From NCBI GenBank assembly GCA_963749515.1, contig CAVVMR010000001.1, positions 248,001 to 312,000 of the forward strand: a stretch of 64,000 nt of DNA. The letters run 5' to 3'. A model generated the notes under the pieces. That model was not told where the DNA came from and made no database searches. It saw only the letters and a list, made by a program, of their open reading frames with translations. The translations under genes and the position numbers were made by a program. The stretch is from Gaiellasilicea sp963749515 (lineage in GTDB: Bacteria; Actinomycetota; Thermoleophilia; Gaiellales; Gaiellaceae). Of the stretch, positions 1 through 10,913 are shown piece after piece; position 1 is the stretch's first letter, and the number at the start of each line of letters is the position of its first letter.

Positions 1-288
1 GGTCCTCGTTCAGGTGCTCGGAGAGGAGCATCTCGGTCAGCGTCTTCCGGAGCTGCGGCACGTTCGAATTCGTTGAGACGACCATCCCTGCGGTGACGGG
101 AGTCGCGCATGCTGGCATCGGACGCGGCGCCCCCTCGACGCCGACGACGCACATCCGGCAGCCGCCGTACGGCTCGAGCTTGTCGTCGTGGCAGAGCGTC
201 GGGATGAAGACGCCGTTCCGCGCTGCGGCGTGCACGAGCAGCTCGCCCTCGCCGGCGGTGGCGCGCTTCCCGTCGAGCGTGAACTCGA

Positions 289-292
<4 letters not shown>
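1..292 (-). CDS. Formate dehydrogenase alpha subunit, N-terminal [2Fe-2S] part (cut by window edge)
   Basis: Only the first 97 codons are visible, reading out of the window. They form a ferredoxin-like [2Fe-2S] domain with Cys34, Cys45, Cys48 and Cys62, the spacing found at the N-terminus of NAD-dependent formate dehydrogenase alpha subunits and of NuoG. The ATG at 292 overlaps the stop of the upstream NuoE/NuoF-like gene as ATGA, so the two are translationally coupled. That partner makes soluble NAD-linked formate dehydrogenase more likely than complex I, because no other nuo genes are present. The molybdopterin domain, where Cys or selenocysteine would ligate Mo/W, lies outside the window. 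Confidence 0.8.
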
Positions 293-1740
<1,448 letters not shown>

Positions 1741-1746
1741 GTTTCG

Positions 1747-1752
1747 AGTCTA
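1747..1752 (-). promoter_or_regulatory. -10 element (TAGACT), leaderless formate dehydrogenase operon
   Basis: TAGACT on the minus strand ends 6 nt before the GTG at 1740, so transcription should begin at or beside the start codon. The element contains the TAG stop codon of the upstream arfB gene. Confidence 0.55.
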
Positions 1753-2142
1753 GTCCGGTGGGCGCCGCAGCTTCTTCGTCTGCGAACGCCGTTTCTTCGT
1801 CTCGAGCCGCCGTTCCCGTGCGGCTTTGGTCGGCTTCGTGGCGACGCGGCGCCGCTCGACCTTCAGCGCCTGCTGCAGCTGCTCGACGAGCCGCGCGATC
1901 GCCAGTTCGCGGTTTCGCAACTGGCTGCGCTCGTCCTGGGCGACCGTGCGCAGCGTCGGTCCGGCCTTCGCGAGCACGCGTCGCTTCTGAGCAGCCGTGA
2001 GAGCGGAAGAGGCATCGACATCGAAGAGCGCCTCCACGCGTGTCTCGGACGTGTTCGCATGCTGGCCGCCGGGCCCGCTCGAGCGCGAGAAGCGGAGCTC
2101 GACCTCCGAGAGCGGTAGTACGACCGAGCGCGTGACGCGCAT
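1750..2142 (-). CDS. arfB: Peptidyl-tRNA hydrolase ArfB (YaeJ-type ribosome rescue factor)
   Basis: A 130-residue release-factor-like protein that hydrolyses peptidyl-tRNA on stalled non-stop ribosomes. The catalytic GGQ is at residues 25-27 in the context SSGPGGQHAN, and the C-terminal 40 residues are a basic Lys/Arg-rich tail that in this family inserts into the empty mRNA channel. ATG 2142 is chosen because longer readings run into the divergent HAD gene and lack family similarity. The divergent start codons are 13 nt apart. Confidence 0.88.
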   Translation of the reverse strand: MRVTRSVVLPLSEVELRFSRSSGPGGQHANTSETRVEALFDVDASSALTAAQKRRVLAKAGPTLRTVAQDERSQLRNRELAIARLVEQLQQALKVERRRVATKPTKAARERRLETKKRRSQTKKLRRPPD

Positions 2143-2155
2143 AGACTCACCGGGC

Positions 2156-2932
2156 ATGGCCGCCATTCTGCTCGACGTCGACGGCGTCCTCCATGTGTCC
2201 GGCGAGCCGATCCCCGGTGCGGTCGAGGCGATCGAGCGCCTGCGCGGGGATGGGCACCGGCTGCGGTTCGTCTCCAACAACACGACGCGCGCGCACGCGA
2301 CCCTGGTCGAGGAGCTGCGAGCGATGGGCCTCGAGCTCGAGGACGACGAGTTGCAGACGACGCCGACTGCCGCAGCGCTGGAGCTCGGCGGGCGGCGCGT
2401 CTACGCGCTCGTGATGTCCGCGATCGTGCCCGACCTCGCCGGGATCGAGCTGGTCGGCGAAGGGGCCGATGCGGTTCTCGTCGGTGGTTGTGACGAGACG
2501 ACGGAGCCGAACCAGGTCTTCAGCCACATGAACCTCGCCCGCGCGTTCTCCGAGATCGAGGCCGGCGCCGACCTCTTCTGCCTGCACAAGAACCCGTGGT
2601 GGCAGACCGCGCGGGGCCCGGTGCTGGACGGCGGGGCGTTCGTCGCCGCGCTCGAGTACGCGACAGGAGTGGAGGCCACGGTGATCGGCAAGCCGAGTGC
2701 GTCGGCCTTCGCGGCCGCGCTCGCGGCGCTCGACGCGGAACCGGAGCTGACCTGGATGGTCACGGACGATCTCGACCAGGACGTGCGCGGCGCGCAGCTC
2801 TTCGGGATGAAGACGCTGCTCGTTCGGACGGGCAAGTTCCGGCCCGAGGCGCTCGAGCGCTCGAGCACCGTTCCCGATGCTGTGCTGAGCTCGATCTCGC
2901 ACGTGCCCGACTGGATCAACCGCGGGATTTGA
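2156..2932 (+). CDS. HAD-superfamily subfamily IIA phosphatase (LHPP/NagD-like)
   Basis: A 258-residue HAD hydrolase. Motif I is DVDGVL (Asp7 nucleophile, Asp9 acid/base), motif II is SNNTTR, the motif III lysine is in IGKPSA, and motif IV is VTDDLDQDV. The large C2 cap between motifs II and III is characteristic of subfamily IIA, which includes NagD, pyridoxal/glycolate phosphatases and LHPP. The substrate cannot be read from sequence. TAGACT (2142-2147) lies 8 nt before the ATG, so a very short or absent leader is likely. Confidence 0.82.
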   Translation: MAAILLDVDGVLHVSGEPIPGAVEAIERLRGDGHRLRFVSNNTTRAHATLVEELRAMGLELEDDELQTTPTAAALELGGRRVYALVMSAIVPDLAGIELVGEGADAVLVGGCDETTEPNQVFSHMNLARAFSEIEAGADLFCLHKNPWWQTARGPVLDGGAFVAALEYATGVEATVIGKPSASAFAAALAALDAEPELTWMVTDDLDQDVRGAQLFGMKTLLVRTGKFRPEALERSSTVPDAVLSSISHVPDWINRGI

Positions 2933-2953
2933 TGCGCGAGACACGATTCGGTC

Positions 2954-3100
2954 AAGGCGTCCCTGACCCGTCGCTCGCGGTGCTCGGCCGGAGAGGACAG
3001 TATGGGAATACGGACTCGGAGAGCCGAGTGCCGCGAGCGGCGGGAGCTCCGGCGGAGCCGGGCTCTGCCCGGCGGGAGCCGGAGCGGTCAGGGGCGTCTT
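2954..3100. repeat. Dispersed long-hairpin repeat, copy A
   Basis: The whole gap between the HAD gene and acpS is an imperfect inverted repeat. Arms CGCTCGCGGTGC (2972-2983) and GTGCCGCGAGCGG (3028-3040) face each other, the centre contains the hairpin ACTCGG-AGA-GCCGAGT, and the outer ends (AAGGCGTCCCTGAC and, inverted, AAGACGCCCCTGAC) pair again. The reverse complement of 34471-34580 contains the same blocks in the same order, so this is a repeat family. The right end overlaps the acpS start codon. Confidence 0.6.
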
Positions 3101-3467
3101 GACGAGGGTCGGGATCGACCTGATCGAGATCGCGCGGGTGCGACGCTCGCTCGACCGGTATACGGGGTTCAGGGATCGGTGCTTCACGCCCGCCGAGCAG
3201 GCCTACTGCGACTCGCGGAAGAATCCGGCCGAGAGCTACGCCGGTCGCTTCGCCGGCAAGGAAGCCGTGGGGAAGGCACTCGGGTTCGGCGTCGCCAGGG
3301 CCTTCGCCTGGAAGGACATCGAAATCGCGGGTCGGCCGAAGCCGTCCGTTCGGCTCTCGGGCAGCGTGGCCGCGTGGGCCGAGCGGGTGGGAGCGGGAGC
3401 GATCGACCTGTCGATGACCCATTCGCGGGAGCTCGCTTCCGCGGTGGCAGTCGTCACCGATGCTTGA
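3099..3467 (+). CDS. acpS: Holo-[acyl-carrier-protein] synthase
   Basis: A 122-residue AcpS-type phosphopantetheinyl transferase that moves 4'-phosphopantetheine from CoA onto apo-ACP. The signatures are GIDLIEI (Mg-binding Asp7) and RFAGKEAVGKALG with the metal-binding Glu. Length matches the family. The start is a TTG at 3099, inside the end of hairpin repeat A, with no convincing Shine-Dalgarno. Its 3' end overlaps the next gene by 8 nt, so the two are probably cotranscribed. Confidence 0.93.
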   Translation: MTRVGIDLIEIARVRRSLDRYTGFRDRCFTPAEQAYCDSRKNPAESYAGRFAGKEAVGKALGFGVARAFAWKDIEIAGRPKPSVRLSGSVAAWAERVGAGAIDLSMTHSRELASAVAVVTDA

Positions 3468-4797
3468 GCCCCTCTACACGGCTGCCGAGATGCGTGCGGC
3501 CGAGGAGCGGTATCCCGGCTACCCGGAGACCGCGCCGGAGCTGATGGAGCGGGCCGGCGCCGCAGTCGCTCGCGAGGTGCTGCAGCTCTTCCCCAACGCG
3601 CACCGGGTCGCCGTCGTCTGCGGCGGCGGCGCGAACGGAGGCGACGGCCGGATCGCGGCGAGAATTCTGCGTGACGAGGGTCTCGACGCAGTGGAGACAA
3701 CCGCTGTCGAGCAGGCCGACGTGATCGTCGACGCTCTCTTCGGCACCGGCTTCCACGGCGAGCCGCGAGAGGAGGCGGCCGCGACGATCCAGCGGATCAA
3801 CGCGGCGGCGGCGCCGGTGGTCGCCGTCGACGTGCCCTCGGGTGTCGATGCGTCGACCGGAGAGGTCGCGGGGGACGCCGTTCGGGCGACGGTCACCGTG
3901 ACGTTCCACGGCCTCAAGGCCGGCCTCGCGGTCTCGCCCGGGCGCTTTCACACCGGCGAGGCGGTCGTCGCCGACATCGGGCTCGACCTCGCCGCCACGG
4001 ACTTGAAGCTGGTCACGCCCGACGTCCTGGCGCTCGTGCCGCGCAAGCGGGCGGAGGACAACAAGTACAGCGCCGGTTCCGTGCTCGTGGTCGGCGGCGC
4101 TCCCGGAATGACAGGTGCGGTCTGCCTGGCGGCGGCGGCAGCATTTCGCGCCGATGCCGGCTACGTCACCGTCGCCGTGCCCGAGCAGTCGCTGACCGTG
4201 GTCGAGGTGCGGCTGCTGGAGCCCGTGAAGGTGACGTGGGCCGACGCGGCCGGCGCCTCGGCCAAGGCGGGGGCGATCGCCATAGGTCCCGGGCTGGGTC
4301 GCACGCCGGAGGCGCTGGCCCTGCGCGACGAGCTGCTTGCCGCCGCCGAGGTACCGCTCGTGCTCGACGCGGACGCCCTACACGAGCTGGAGCCGGGCGA
4401 CTGGGGTGGCCGCGCGGTGCTGACGCCCCATGCCGGCGAGCTTGCGCGGCTTGTCGGCGAGGACTCCGAATGGGTGAGTGCGCACCGGCTGGAGGCGGCG
4501 ACCCGCGCCGCGGAGCGCTTCGGCTGCATCTGCCTCCTGAAGGGAGCGGACACGATCGTCGCCGCTCCCGATCAGGGGGCACTGGTCTGCGTGGTCGACG
4601 CGCCGGGGCTGGCCACCGCGGGCACGGGCGACGTGCTCACCGGCGTACTCGCGGCCTTCCTGGCGAAGGGAGTCGAGCCGCGCCTCGCGGCCGCCGCTGC
4701 CGCCACGGCCCACGGGCTCGCCGCTCGTAGCGCGGGCCGCCAGGCGGGCCTGATCGCGAGCGACGTGATCGCAGCGCTCCCGTCCGTGCTCGCCTGA
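3460..4797 (+). CDS. nnr: Bifunctional NAD(P)HX epimerase / ADP-dependent NAD(P)HX dehydratase
   Basis: A 445-residue YjeF-type repair enzyme for hydrated NADH and NADPH. The N-terminal epimerase domain (about 1-190) carries GGGANGGDG, and the C-terminal ribokinase-like dehydratase (about 200-445) carries LTPHAGE, LKGADT and the nucleotide-binding TAGTGDVLTG. Pairing with acpS in one operon is common in actinobacteria. The next gene starts 4 nt after its stop. Confidence 0.93.
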   Translation: MLEPLYTAAEMRAAEERYPGYPETAPELMERAGAAVAREVLQLFPNAHRVAVVCGGGANGGDGRIAARILRDEGLDAVETTAVEQADVIVDALFGTGFHGEPREEAAATIQRINAAAAPVVAVDVPSGVDASTGEVAGDAVRATVTVTFHGLKAGLAVSPGRFHTGEAVVADIGLDLAATDLKLVTPDVLALVPRKRAEDNKYSAGSVLVVGGAPGMTGAVCLAAAAAFRADAGYVTVAVPEQSLTVVEVRLLEPVKVTWADAAGASAKAGAIAIGPGLGRTPEALALRDELLAAAEVPLVLDADALHELEPGDWGGRAVLTPHAGELARLVGEDSEWVSAHRLEAATRAAERFGCICLLKGADTIVAAPDQGALVCVVDAPGLATAGTGDVLTGVLAAFLAKGVEPRLAAAAAATAHGLAARSAGRQAGLIASDVIAALPSVLA

Positions 4798-4801
4798 CCA
4801 C

Positions 4802-5719
4802 GTGGACGTCGTCACGGGCGCCTTCTCGTTCACCGGCCGGGCGATCGCCGAAGAGCTGCTCGTCCGAGGACGGATGGTGCGGACGCTGACACGGCGCGAC
4901 GCGCCCGGCGACCCGCTCGCCGCCCGGATCGAGCGTGCGGAGCTTCAGTTCGACGACGAGGAGGCGCTGTGCCGCGCGCTCGACGGGGTCGACACGCTCT
5001 TCAACACCTACTGGGTGCGCTTCGCCCATGGCGCGACGACGTTCGAGCGTGCCGTCCGAAATACGCGCCGGCTCCTCGCTGCGGCGACCGCCGCCGGAGC
5101 TCGGCGCGTCGTCCACGTCAGCGTCACCAATCCAACGTCGGAGTCGCCGCTGCCGTACTTCCGCGGCAAGGCCGAGGTCGAGCGAGACGTCGTCGCTTCC
5201 GGTCTCTCGCACGCGATCGTTCGGCCGACGCTCATCTTCGGGCCGCGGGACATCCTCGTGAACAACATCGCGTGGGGTCTCCGCCGCAGCCCGATCTTCC
5301 CGATCGCCGGCGACGGGAGCTACCGCGTGCAGCCGGTCTCGGTCGAGGACACGGCAACGATCTGCGTCGACGCCGCAGAGGGAACTGAGGACGTCGTCCT
5401 CGATGCCGCCGGCCCCGAGACGATCTCCTACGAGGAGCTCGTGCGGCTCGTCGCCGCGGCCGTCGGCTCCAGGGCGCGGATCGTGCACTGGCCGGCCCGC
5501 TTCGTGCTCGGCCTGGCGCGTGCAGCGGGCGCCGTCCGTCGAGACGTCCTGCTCACGGCCGAGGAGCTCGCCGGCCTGCGGGCGAGCCTGCTGGTCTCAG
5601 GCCTGCCCCCGCTCGGGCGCGCGAGCTTTAGCTCCTGGGTCGCCGCGAACGGCGAGGCGCTCGGGCGCGGCTACGTCTCGGAGCTGGCGCGCAACTTCCG
5701 ACCGTACGATCCCATCTGA
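4802..5719 (+). CDS. NAD(P)H-binding epimerase-like SDR (NmrA/NDUFA9-like)
   Basis: A 305-residue atypical short-chain dehydrogenase with an N-terminal Rossmann motif (VTGAFSFTGRAIAEEL, slightly altered GxxGxxG). It lacks a clear catalytic YxxxK, the nearest candidate being YFRGK. VRPTLIFGPRDIL and the overall layout resemble the complex I 39-kDa/NmrA-like group that binds NAD(P) and often acts as a sensor or assembly factor. Starts with GTG at 4802; its TGA overlaps the alr ATG as TGATG. Confidence 0.72.
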   Translation: MDVVTGAFSFTGRAIAEELLVRGRMVRTLTRRDAPGDPLAARIERAELQFDDEEALCRALDGVDTLFNTYWVRFAHGATTFERAVRNTRRLLAAATAAGARRVVHVSVTNPTSESPLPYFRGKAEVERDVVASGLSHAIVRPTLIFGPRDILVNNIAWGLRRSPIFPIAGDGSYRVQPVSVEDTATICVDAAEGTEDVVLDAAGPETISYEELVRLVAAAVGSRARIVHWPARFVLGLARAAGAVRRDVLLTAEELAGLRASLLVSGLPPLGRASFSSWVAANGEALGRGYVSELARNFRPYDPI

Positions 5720-6738
5720 TGGCCCGCTCCGAGCTGACGATCGATCTCGGCGCCGTCCGGCGCAACGCGCGCACGCTCCTGCGCGTGCTCGAGGGTGCCG
5801 AGCTGTGGGCGGTGGTCAAGGCCGACGGCTACGGCCACGGCGCCGTGGACGTCGGCGGCGCGGCGCTGGGCGCCGGAGCGAGAGCGCTCTGCGTGGCGAC
5901 CGTGCCGGAAGGGCTTGCGCTCCGTCACGGTCTGGGCTCCGTCCGTGTGATCGTGCTCGGGCCGGCCACGAGCCGTGAGATCGCCGAGGCGCGCGATGCG
6001 GGTCTGGAGCTCGTGATCGCAGACGGCGAGGTCCCCGAGGGCGTGCCCGTCCACCTGAAGCTCGACACGGGCATGGGCCGCTGGGGGATCTCCGAGCTCG
6101 AGGTTCCCGGTCGCGAGGTGGTCGGGCTCATGAGCCACCTGGCGTCGGCGGACTTCGACACCGAGTTCACCGAGCACCAGGTCGATCGGTTCAGAGAGGC
6201 CACTGCGCTCTATCCGCACCTGACGCGGCATCTCGCGAACAGCGCCGGCGCGCTCGCGTATCCATCCGCGCGCTTCGACGCGGCGCGCTGCGGCATCGCC
6301 CTCTACGGGATCTCGCCCTGGGGTACCGACCCGGCCGAGGACGGGCTCGAGCCGGCGCTCCGCTGGGACTCCGAGCTTGCTCAGGTGAAGCTCCTGCAGC
6401 CCGGCGAGTCGACCGGCTACGGCCGCCGCTGGATCGCGCGGCAGCCGACGTGGATCGGGATCGTCCCGGTCGGATACGCGGACGGCTTCCGGCGTGGCCT
6501 CACCGACACCTACGTGCGGGTCGCGGGCGAGGCTCGCCCTGTGATCGGCACGATCTCGATGGACGCGTTCGCAGTCGAGCTCGACCGGCAACTGCCGGTC
6601 GGAGCACCGGTGACACTGCTCGGCCACGGCGTGCTGGCGGAAGCGCATGCGCTCGTGGCCGACACGATCGCCTACGAGATCGTGACGGGGATCCGGAACG
6701 ACCCGCTCCGCACGCGGCGCTCTGTGATCGACAGCTAG
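5719..6738 (+). CDS. alr: Alanine racemase
   Basis: A 339-residue PLP-dependent racemase interconverting L- and D-alanine for peptidoglycan. The PLP lysine is Lys34 in VVKADGYGHG. LDTGMGRWG and the second-domain PVGYADGF motif are present, as is the conserved MDAF segment. It is slightly shorter than the usual 360-380 residues. It is coupled to the preceding gene by overlapping stop and start, and its TAG overlaps the stop of the convergent SDR gene within CTAG (6735-6738). Confidence 0.93.
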   Translation: MARSELTIDLGAVRRNARTLLRVLEGAELWAVVKADGYGHGAVDVGGAALGAGARALCVATVPEGLALRHGLGSVRVIVLGPATSREIAEARDAGLELVIADGEVPEGVPVHLKLDTGMGRWGISELEVPGREVVGLMSHLASADFDTEFTEHQVDRFREATALYPHLTRHLANSAGALAYPSARFDAARCGIALYGISPWGTDPAEDGLEPALRWDSELAQVKLLQPGESTGYGRRWIARQPTWIGIVPVGYADGFRRGLTDTYVRVAGEARPVIGTISMDAFAVELDRQLPVGAPVTLLGHGVLAEAHALVADTIAYEIVTGIRNDPLRTRRSVIDS

Positions 6739-7496
6739 GAGGGCTGCGAGGGCCGCTTGTAGCCGGAGCGGGCGACGAGGCGTGCGGAGAGCCCGGGCAG
6801 CAGCGCCTGTACGAGCGCGAAGAAGCGGTACCAGCGAGGCACGAAGAACTCGCGCTTGCCGGACTCGACGGCGTTCACGATGCGCTCCGCCACCAGCTCG
6901 GGCTTGATGATCATTCGGCGGAAGAAGGCGCTCCTCAGCACCGAGCGCTGCGGGAACCCCTCGGTCTCGACGAAGCCGGGGAGGACGGTGTGCACGCGAA
7001 CGCCACGCGCGGCGAAGAGCCCGGTGAGCGAGCGCGAGAACGCGAGCTGCGCGTGCTTGGAGGACGCGTAAGGCCCCGCCGGCGCGAACGCGACCACGCC
7101 GGCGACCGAGATGACGTTGACGACGTGCGAGCCCTCCTGCAGCCCCGGCTCGAGCGCGCGGACGCACCAGACACCACCGAGATAGTTCGTGCGCAGCACA
7201 GCCTCGATCCGCTCCGGCTCGAGCGAGAAGAAGCTGCCGCGGCCGGGGATGCCCGCGTTGTTCACCAACAGGTCGATGCGCGGATGTCGCTCGAGAATCG
7301 CCGCGGCAGCCCGGTCGACCTGCTCCCGATCGGAGACGTCGCAGAGCTCGAACTCTCCGCCGAGCTCGGCTGCCAGTGGCGCCAACCGCTCCTGCCGCCG
7401 GGCGACGAGCACGCAGTACCAGCCGCGTGCGACGAGCTCGCGCGCCGTCGCCGCTCCGATGCCGCTCGACGCGCCGGTGATGACGGCCGTCTTCAC
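6735..7496 (-). CDS. SDR-family NAD(P)-dependent oxidoreductase
   Basis: A 253-residue classical short-chain dehydrogenase: TGASSGIG cofactor motif near residue 7, NNAG near 90, and catalytic Ser with Tyr/Lys in PYASSKHA. The C-terminus has a hydrophobic segment followed by a basic tail, as in SDRs attached to membranes or acting on lipids. Substrate is unknown. GTG start at 7496, 10 nt after the stop of the subtilase gene on the same strand. Confidence 0.85.
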   Translation of the reverse strand: MKTAVITGASSGIGAATARELVARGWYCVLVARRQERLAPLAAELGGEFELCDVSDREQVDRAAAAILERHPRIDLLVNNAGIPGRGSFFSLEPERIEAVLRTNYLGGVWCVRALEPGLQEGSHVVNVISVAGVVAFAPAGPYASSKHAQLAFSRSLTGLFAARGVRVHTVLPGFVETEGFPQRSVLRSAFFRRMIIKPELVAERIVNAVESGKREFFVPRWYRFFALVQALLPGLSARLVARSGYKRPSQPS

Positions 7497-7506
7497 GGCC
7501 GCGACC

Positions 7507-10500
7507 CTAACGGCAGACGCGTACGACGCGCTGGCTCTCGGCCTTGCGGCCCTGCGCGTCGGTGACGATGGCGCGCAGCGTGTGCTTCCCCTTGGCCGCG
7601 CCGCCGCGCCTCCACACCACTGAGTAGAGGCCAGAGACGCCGCGTCTCACGGTGGCGATCGGCTTGCGTCCGTCCAGGAAGCGCACCGAGCGCACGACGG
7701 CTGTCGAGGAGGCGAGCGCCAGGAGCTGGGTCTGTGCCGGCGCGCACTCGCTCGGCTCGGGCGTGACCCAGGTGATCGCCGGCCGGTTCACGACGGTGAT
7801 GTTGCCCGAGGCGAACGCGGTGTTCGGAAGGAGCGCGTCGCCGACCGAGTCGACGTTCTTCGACTCCTGGAAGTCAGCGGCGGAAGCTGAGAGCAGGCGC
7901 TTGCCCGGACGCAGCGCGGGCGCCTCGCGCGGCAGCGGGAAGATCGCGACGCCGGTGACCGGGTCGTACGCCGCCGCACCGATCAGCGCCCGGCCGTAGC
8001 CGATCACGAGCGAGTAGGGATCGACGCCGGCCCCGAGATCGAGCACGCGCAGCGCGATCGTCGGCCGGCCGGCCGAGACGCGGGTCGTGATCAGACCGAG
8101 GAGCGGTGGCTGCACGTCGTTCACCCAGGCCCGGAGGAGGTACTCGCCGCCGAGCGATCGGCCAGTGAACTGGTCTCGGCCGGAGTCGACCGCCACGTAG
8201 TAGGCCTTCGAGCGCGGGAAGATCGTGGCCGCGGCGCCGATGTCGAGCGGGAAGTCGAGCGTCAGGTTGTTGACGTTGACGGGAGTGCCCGCGTATCCCT
8301 GGACGTCGTTCTCGTCCGGCGAGCCGAGCATCCAGGGGTGAACCAGGGAGCCGGGCGTGGAGAAGATCACGGCCGCGCCGGCGTTGACCGCGGGCTCGTC
8401 GATCCGAAGCCGGTAGAGCACCTCCGCGCCATCCTCGTTCACGGGCGCGCCGACGTAGTTCGCCGCGGGGCCGAACGCGGCGGCGGGATAGCGGTAGGCC
8501 GAGGCGCGCGAGACGCCCTTGCGCGTGTCGCCCGTCTGGATCTCCTGCAGCGGCAGGACCGGGGCCTGCTGGAGCCCGGGGCGGGTCACGAGCATCGCGT
8601 AGGCGATCTTCCGGACGACGTCGCCGCGGCGCAGCAGCAGGAAGCCGTAGGCCTCGCCGGTGCCGGCGTTGGCCGCCGCGCGCGCCGTGACGGGCACCTG
8701 CAGGTCGCCGCCGGGAGCGATGGTGATCGAGCCGGGGACGCTGATCTCGACTCCGGCCGGATGCGACTGTGGCTTCACCTCGACCGTCCAGGTGCCGGCA
8801 CCGTCGCCCGCATCGACGACGCCGAGCAGGAGCGACTTCGAGACGCCGCCGCGGGTCACGTTCAGGTCGGCAAAGGAGAGCGAGACCGGATCCGTGAAGA
8901 GCTTCGGGTCGTTCGCGGCGACGACGTTGGTCAATCCGGAGCCGGCGGTGAGCACCGGGGCCTCGACAGTACGCGCCGTGTCCGCCCAGGCCGTGACGGC
9001 GGTCGACACGAGCGCCGACTTGACCTGCACGGGGGTCCAGCCAGGATGGCGCTGACGGAGGAGGGCGGCAGCACCCGCGACGTGCGGGGCGGCCATGCTC
9101 GTTCCGTCGAAGACGGCGAAGGGCCCGCCGAAGTTCTTCAGCGTGGCGGAGAGGATCTGGCCGCCCGGTGCGCCGACGTCCGGCTTCAGCTGGTGCCCGA
9201 AGGCCGTCAGCCCACCGGACGAGAAGCTGGTGACGATGCCGCTGCGGCTCGTGTTGAGCTCCTGGGGCTCCCGGCCGATCCGGATCGCCGTGCGACCGCC
9301 CCGGCTCGCGAGATAGGAGCGCAGCGCGGAGCCGTCGATGTCGGCGATCATCCCGCCGGGGACGGCGAGCTGGATCGGAACGCCGTTCGCCTCGCCCGGC
9401 CGGTTGTCGACGAGGACGATGCCGATCGCACCCGCGGCACGCACGCGCGCGGCCTTGAGCGCGAACGTGCAGTTGCCCCGCGAGACCAGGGCGATCGCTC
9501 CGGTGAGCGAGCTCGCAGGCAGCGGTGAGGTGCCGCCGTCGAGGTTCCCGGGCGGGCCACAGAGATCGCGCGGTACCGGAGCGCCGTTCGTGCCCATGAT
9601 CGTGCCGACGTCGACGAGCTGCTGGTCGGCGTTCCCCCAGGCCTGCGGCGTGGCGAGGCCGGGCGTGCGGACGAACGGGACGTGGGTCAGCGGGTCTGCG
9701 GCTCCAGGCGCCGTGACGCTGAGCGCGGGTCCGTAGACGTGTGAGTTGGAGAGTGCAGCGACGGAGATTGCGTCAGGAGCGGTCCCGGGCGAGCCCGCCG
9801 AGCCGAGGCCGTAGTCGTCGCGGTCGTTGCCGGCGGAGATCACGGGGACGACGCCTGCGGCGGAGACGTTCCGGACCGCCTCGATGATCGCATCGCTCGA
9901 CGGATCGACTTGCGGCCCGCCGCCCGAGAAGTTGATCACGTCCATGCCGTCGCGCACCGCCGCTTCGAAGGCGGCGACGATCTCGGGCGTGTTGCCGACG
10001 TGTCCGACCGGCGTGGGGACGTTGAAGACGCGGTAGTTGCCGATCTGCGCACGCGGTGCCACACCGGACAGGCCCGGAGTCTCCGGGTGGTCGGCACCTG
10101 CGGGTGCGGTCGTCCCGGCGTTGCCGGCCGCGATTCCCGCGACGTGCGTTCCGTGGAAGGAGGCCTCCGGGTCGAGCGCGAGAGGCGTCTTTTCGTCAGC
10201 GCCGACGCCGACGAAGGAGCGCGCCACGATCACCTTCGGCGTCGTCCACTTCCGCCCGCCCTTCGGGAAGCCGGCCGGGTAGCTGAAGCCCTCCGGGGCG
10301 AAGAATCTGTTCGCCGGATCGATGCCGTCGTCGACGACCGCGATCTTGACTCCCTCGCCGCCGGCTCCGCCCATGCCTCCCGTGGGGCCGGCCCCGATCA
10401 GGCCGGGACTGCGATCGAGAGCGAGCGTGTAGCGGTAGCTCGGGTAGAGCTTGCGGGCGAAGGAGAGCTTGGCGGCCCGCGCCAGCTCGGTCGCCGGCAG

Positions 10501-10911
10501 CTCGACGGCCATCCCGTTGAGCAGGATCGTGTAGTTCCGGCGCACGGTGGCCGCGGGAATCGCACGCTTCAACACCACGGCTGCGGCGCGCTGCGCGCGT
10601 TGGAGCTTCGCGACGTACGCCCTCGACGCCAGGCTCGAGGTGTTCAGGCGGCTGGTCGAGCGCGTGCCGGCGAGCGTGCGGGAGTAGGAGGCGAGCGGCG
10701 GGTCGGCGAGCGTGAGGATGACGGTGATCCGACCTCGGCGATGAGCCGTCGGCACGACGATCTCACCAGCCCGGACGCGCGGAATCTCGATCTCGCCGTG
10801 TCGGCGCTCGATCGGCTGGAGTGCTGCCGCCGCGGTCGCAGTGAGCGTGAGCGCCACGATGAGCGCGATCGATCCGGCGAGGCGGCGCACGCGTCGCAGA
10901 GTACCCACCAT
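7507..10911 (-). CDS. Secreted S8 family serine peptidase (subtilase) with PA insert
   Basis: A 1134-residue exported protease. An N-terminal signal peptide (basic MVGTLRRVRR, then a hydrophobic core to about residue 40) is followed by an I9-like propeptide (about 60-170). The subtilisin domain has Asp194 (VVDDG), His256 (GTHVAG), an oxyanion Asn in ISAGND, and Ser605 (GTSMAAPHVAG). A protease-associated domain is inserted before the Ser, and about 480 residues of beta-rich C-terminal region follow. It is probably a nutrient-scavenging or processing protease. ATG 10911 is chosen over longer readings because it begins the signal peptide and leaves room for the fabI promoter. Confidence 0.92.
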   Translation of the reverse strand: MVGTLRRVRRLAGSIALIVALTLTATAAAALQPIERRHGEIEIPRVRAGEIVVPTAHRRGRITVILTLADPPLASYSRTLAGTRSTSRLNTSSLASRAYVAKLQRAQRAAAVVLKRAIPAATVRRNYTILLNGMAVELPATELARAAKLSFARKLYPSYRYTLALDRSPGLIGAGPTGGMGGAGGEGVKIAVVDDGIDPANRFFAPEGFSYPAGFPKGGRKWTTPKVIVARSFVGVGADEKTPLALDPEASFHGTHVAGIAAGNAGTTAPAGADHPETPGLSGVAPRAQIGNYRVFNVPTPVGHVGNTPEIVAAFEAAVRDGMDVINFSGGGPQVDPSSDAIIEAVRNVSAAGVVPVISAGNDRDDYGLGSAGSPGTAPDAISVAALSNSHVYGPALSVTAPGAADPLTHVPFVRTPGLATPQAWGNADQQLVDVGTIMGTNGAPVPRDLCGPPGNLDGGTSPLPASSLTGAIALVSRGNCTFALKAARVRAAGAIGIVLVDNRPGEANGVPIQLAVPGGMIADIDGSALRSYLASRGGRTAIRIGREPQELNTSRSGIVTSFSSGGLTAFGHQLKPDVGAPGGQILSATLKNFGGPFAVFDGTSMAAPHVAGAAALLRQRHPGWTPVQVKSALVSTAVTAWADTARTVEAPVLTAGSGLTNVVAANDPKLFTDPVSLSFADLNVTRGGVSKSLLLGVVDAGDGAGTWTVEVKPQSHPAGVEISVPGSITIAPGGDLQVPVTARAAANAGTGEAYGFLLLRRGDVVRKIAYAMLVTRPGLQQAPVLPLQEIQTGDTRKGVSRASAYRYPAAAFGPAANYVGAPVNEDGAEVLYRLRIDEPAVNAGAAVIFSTPGSLVHPWMLGSPDENDVQGYAGTPVNVNNLTLDFPLDIGAAATIFPRSKAYYVAVDSGRDQFTGRSLGGEYLLRAWVNDVQPPLLGLITTRVSAGRPTIALRVLDLGAGVDPYSLVIGYGRALIGAAAYDPVTGVAIFPLPREAPALRPGKRLLSASAADFQESKNVDSVGDALLPNTAFASGNITVVNRPAITWVTPEPSECAPAQTQLLALASSTAVVRSVRFLDGRKPIATVRRGVSGLYSVVWRRGGAAKGKHTLRAIVTDAQGRKAESQRVVRVCR

Positions 10912-10913
10912 CT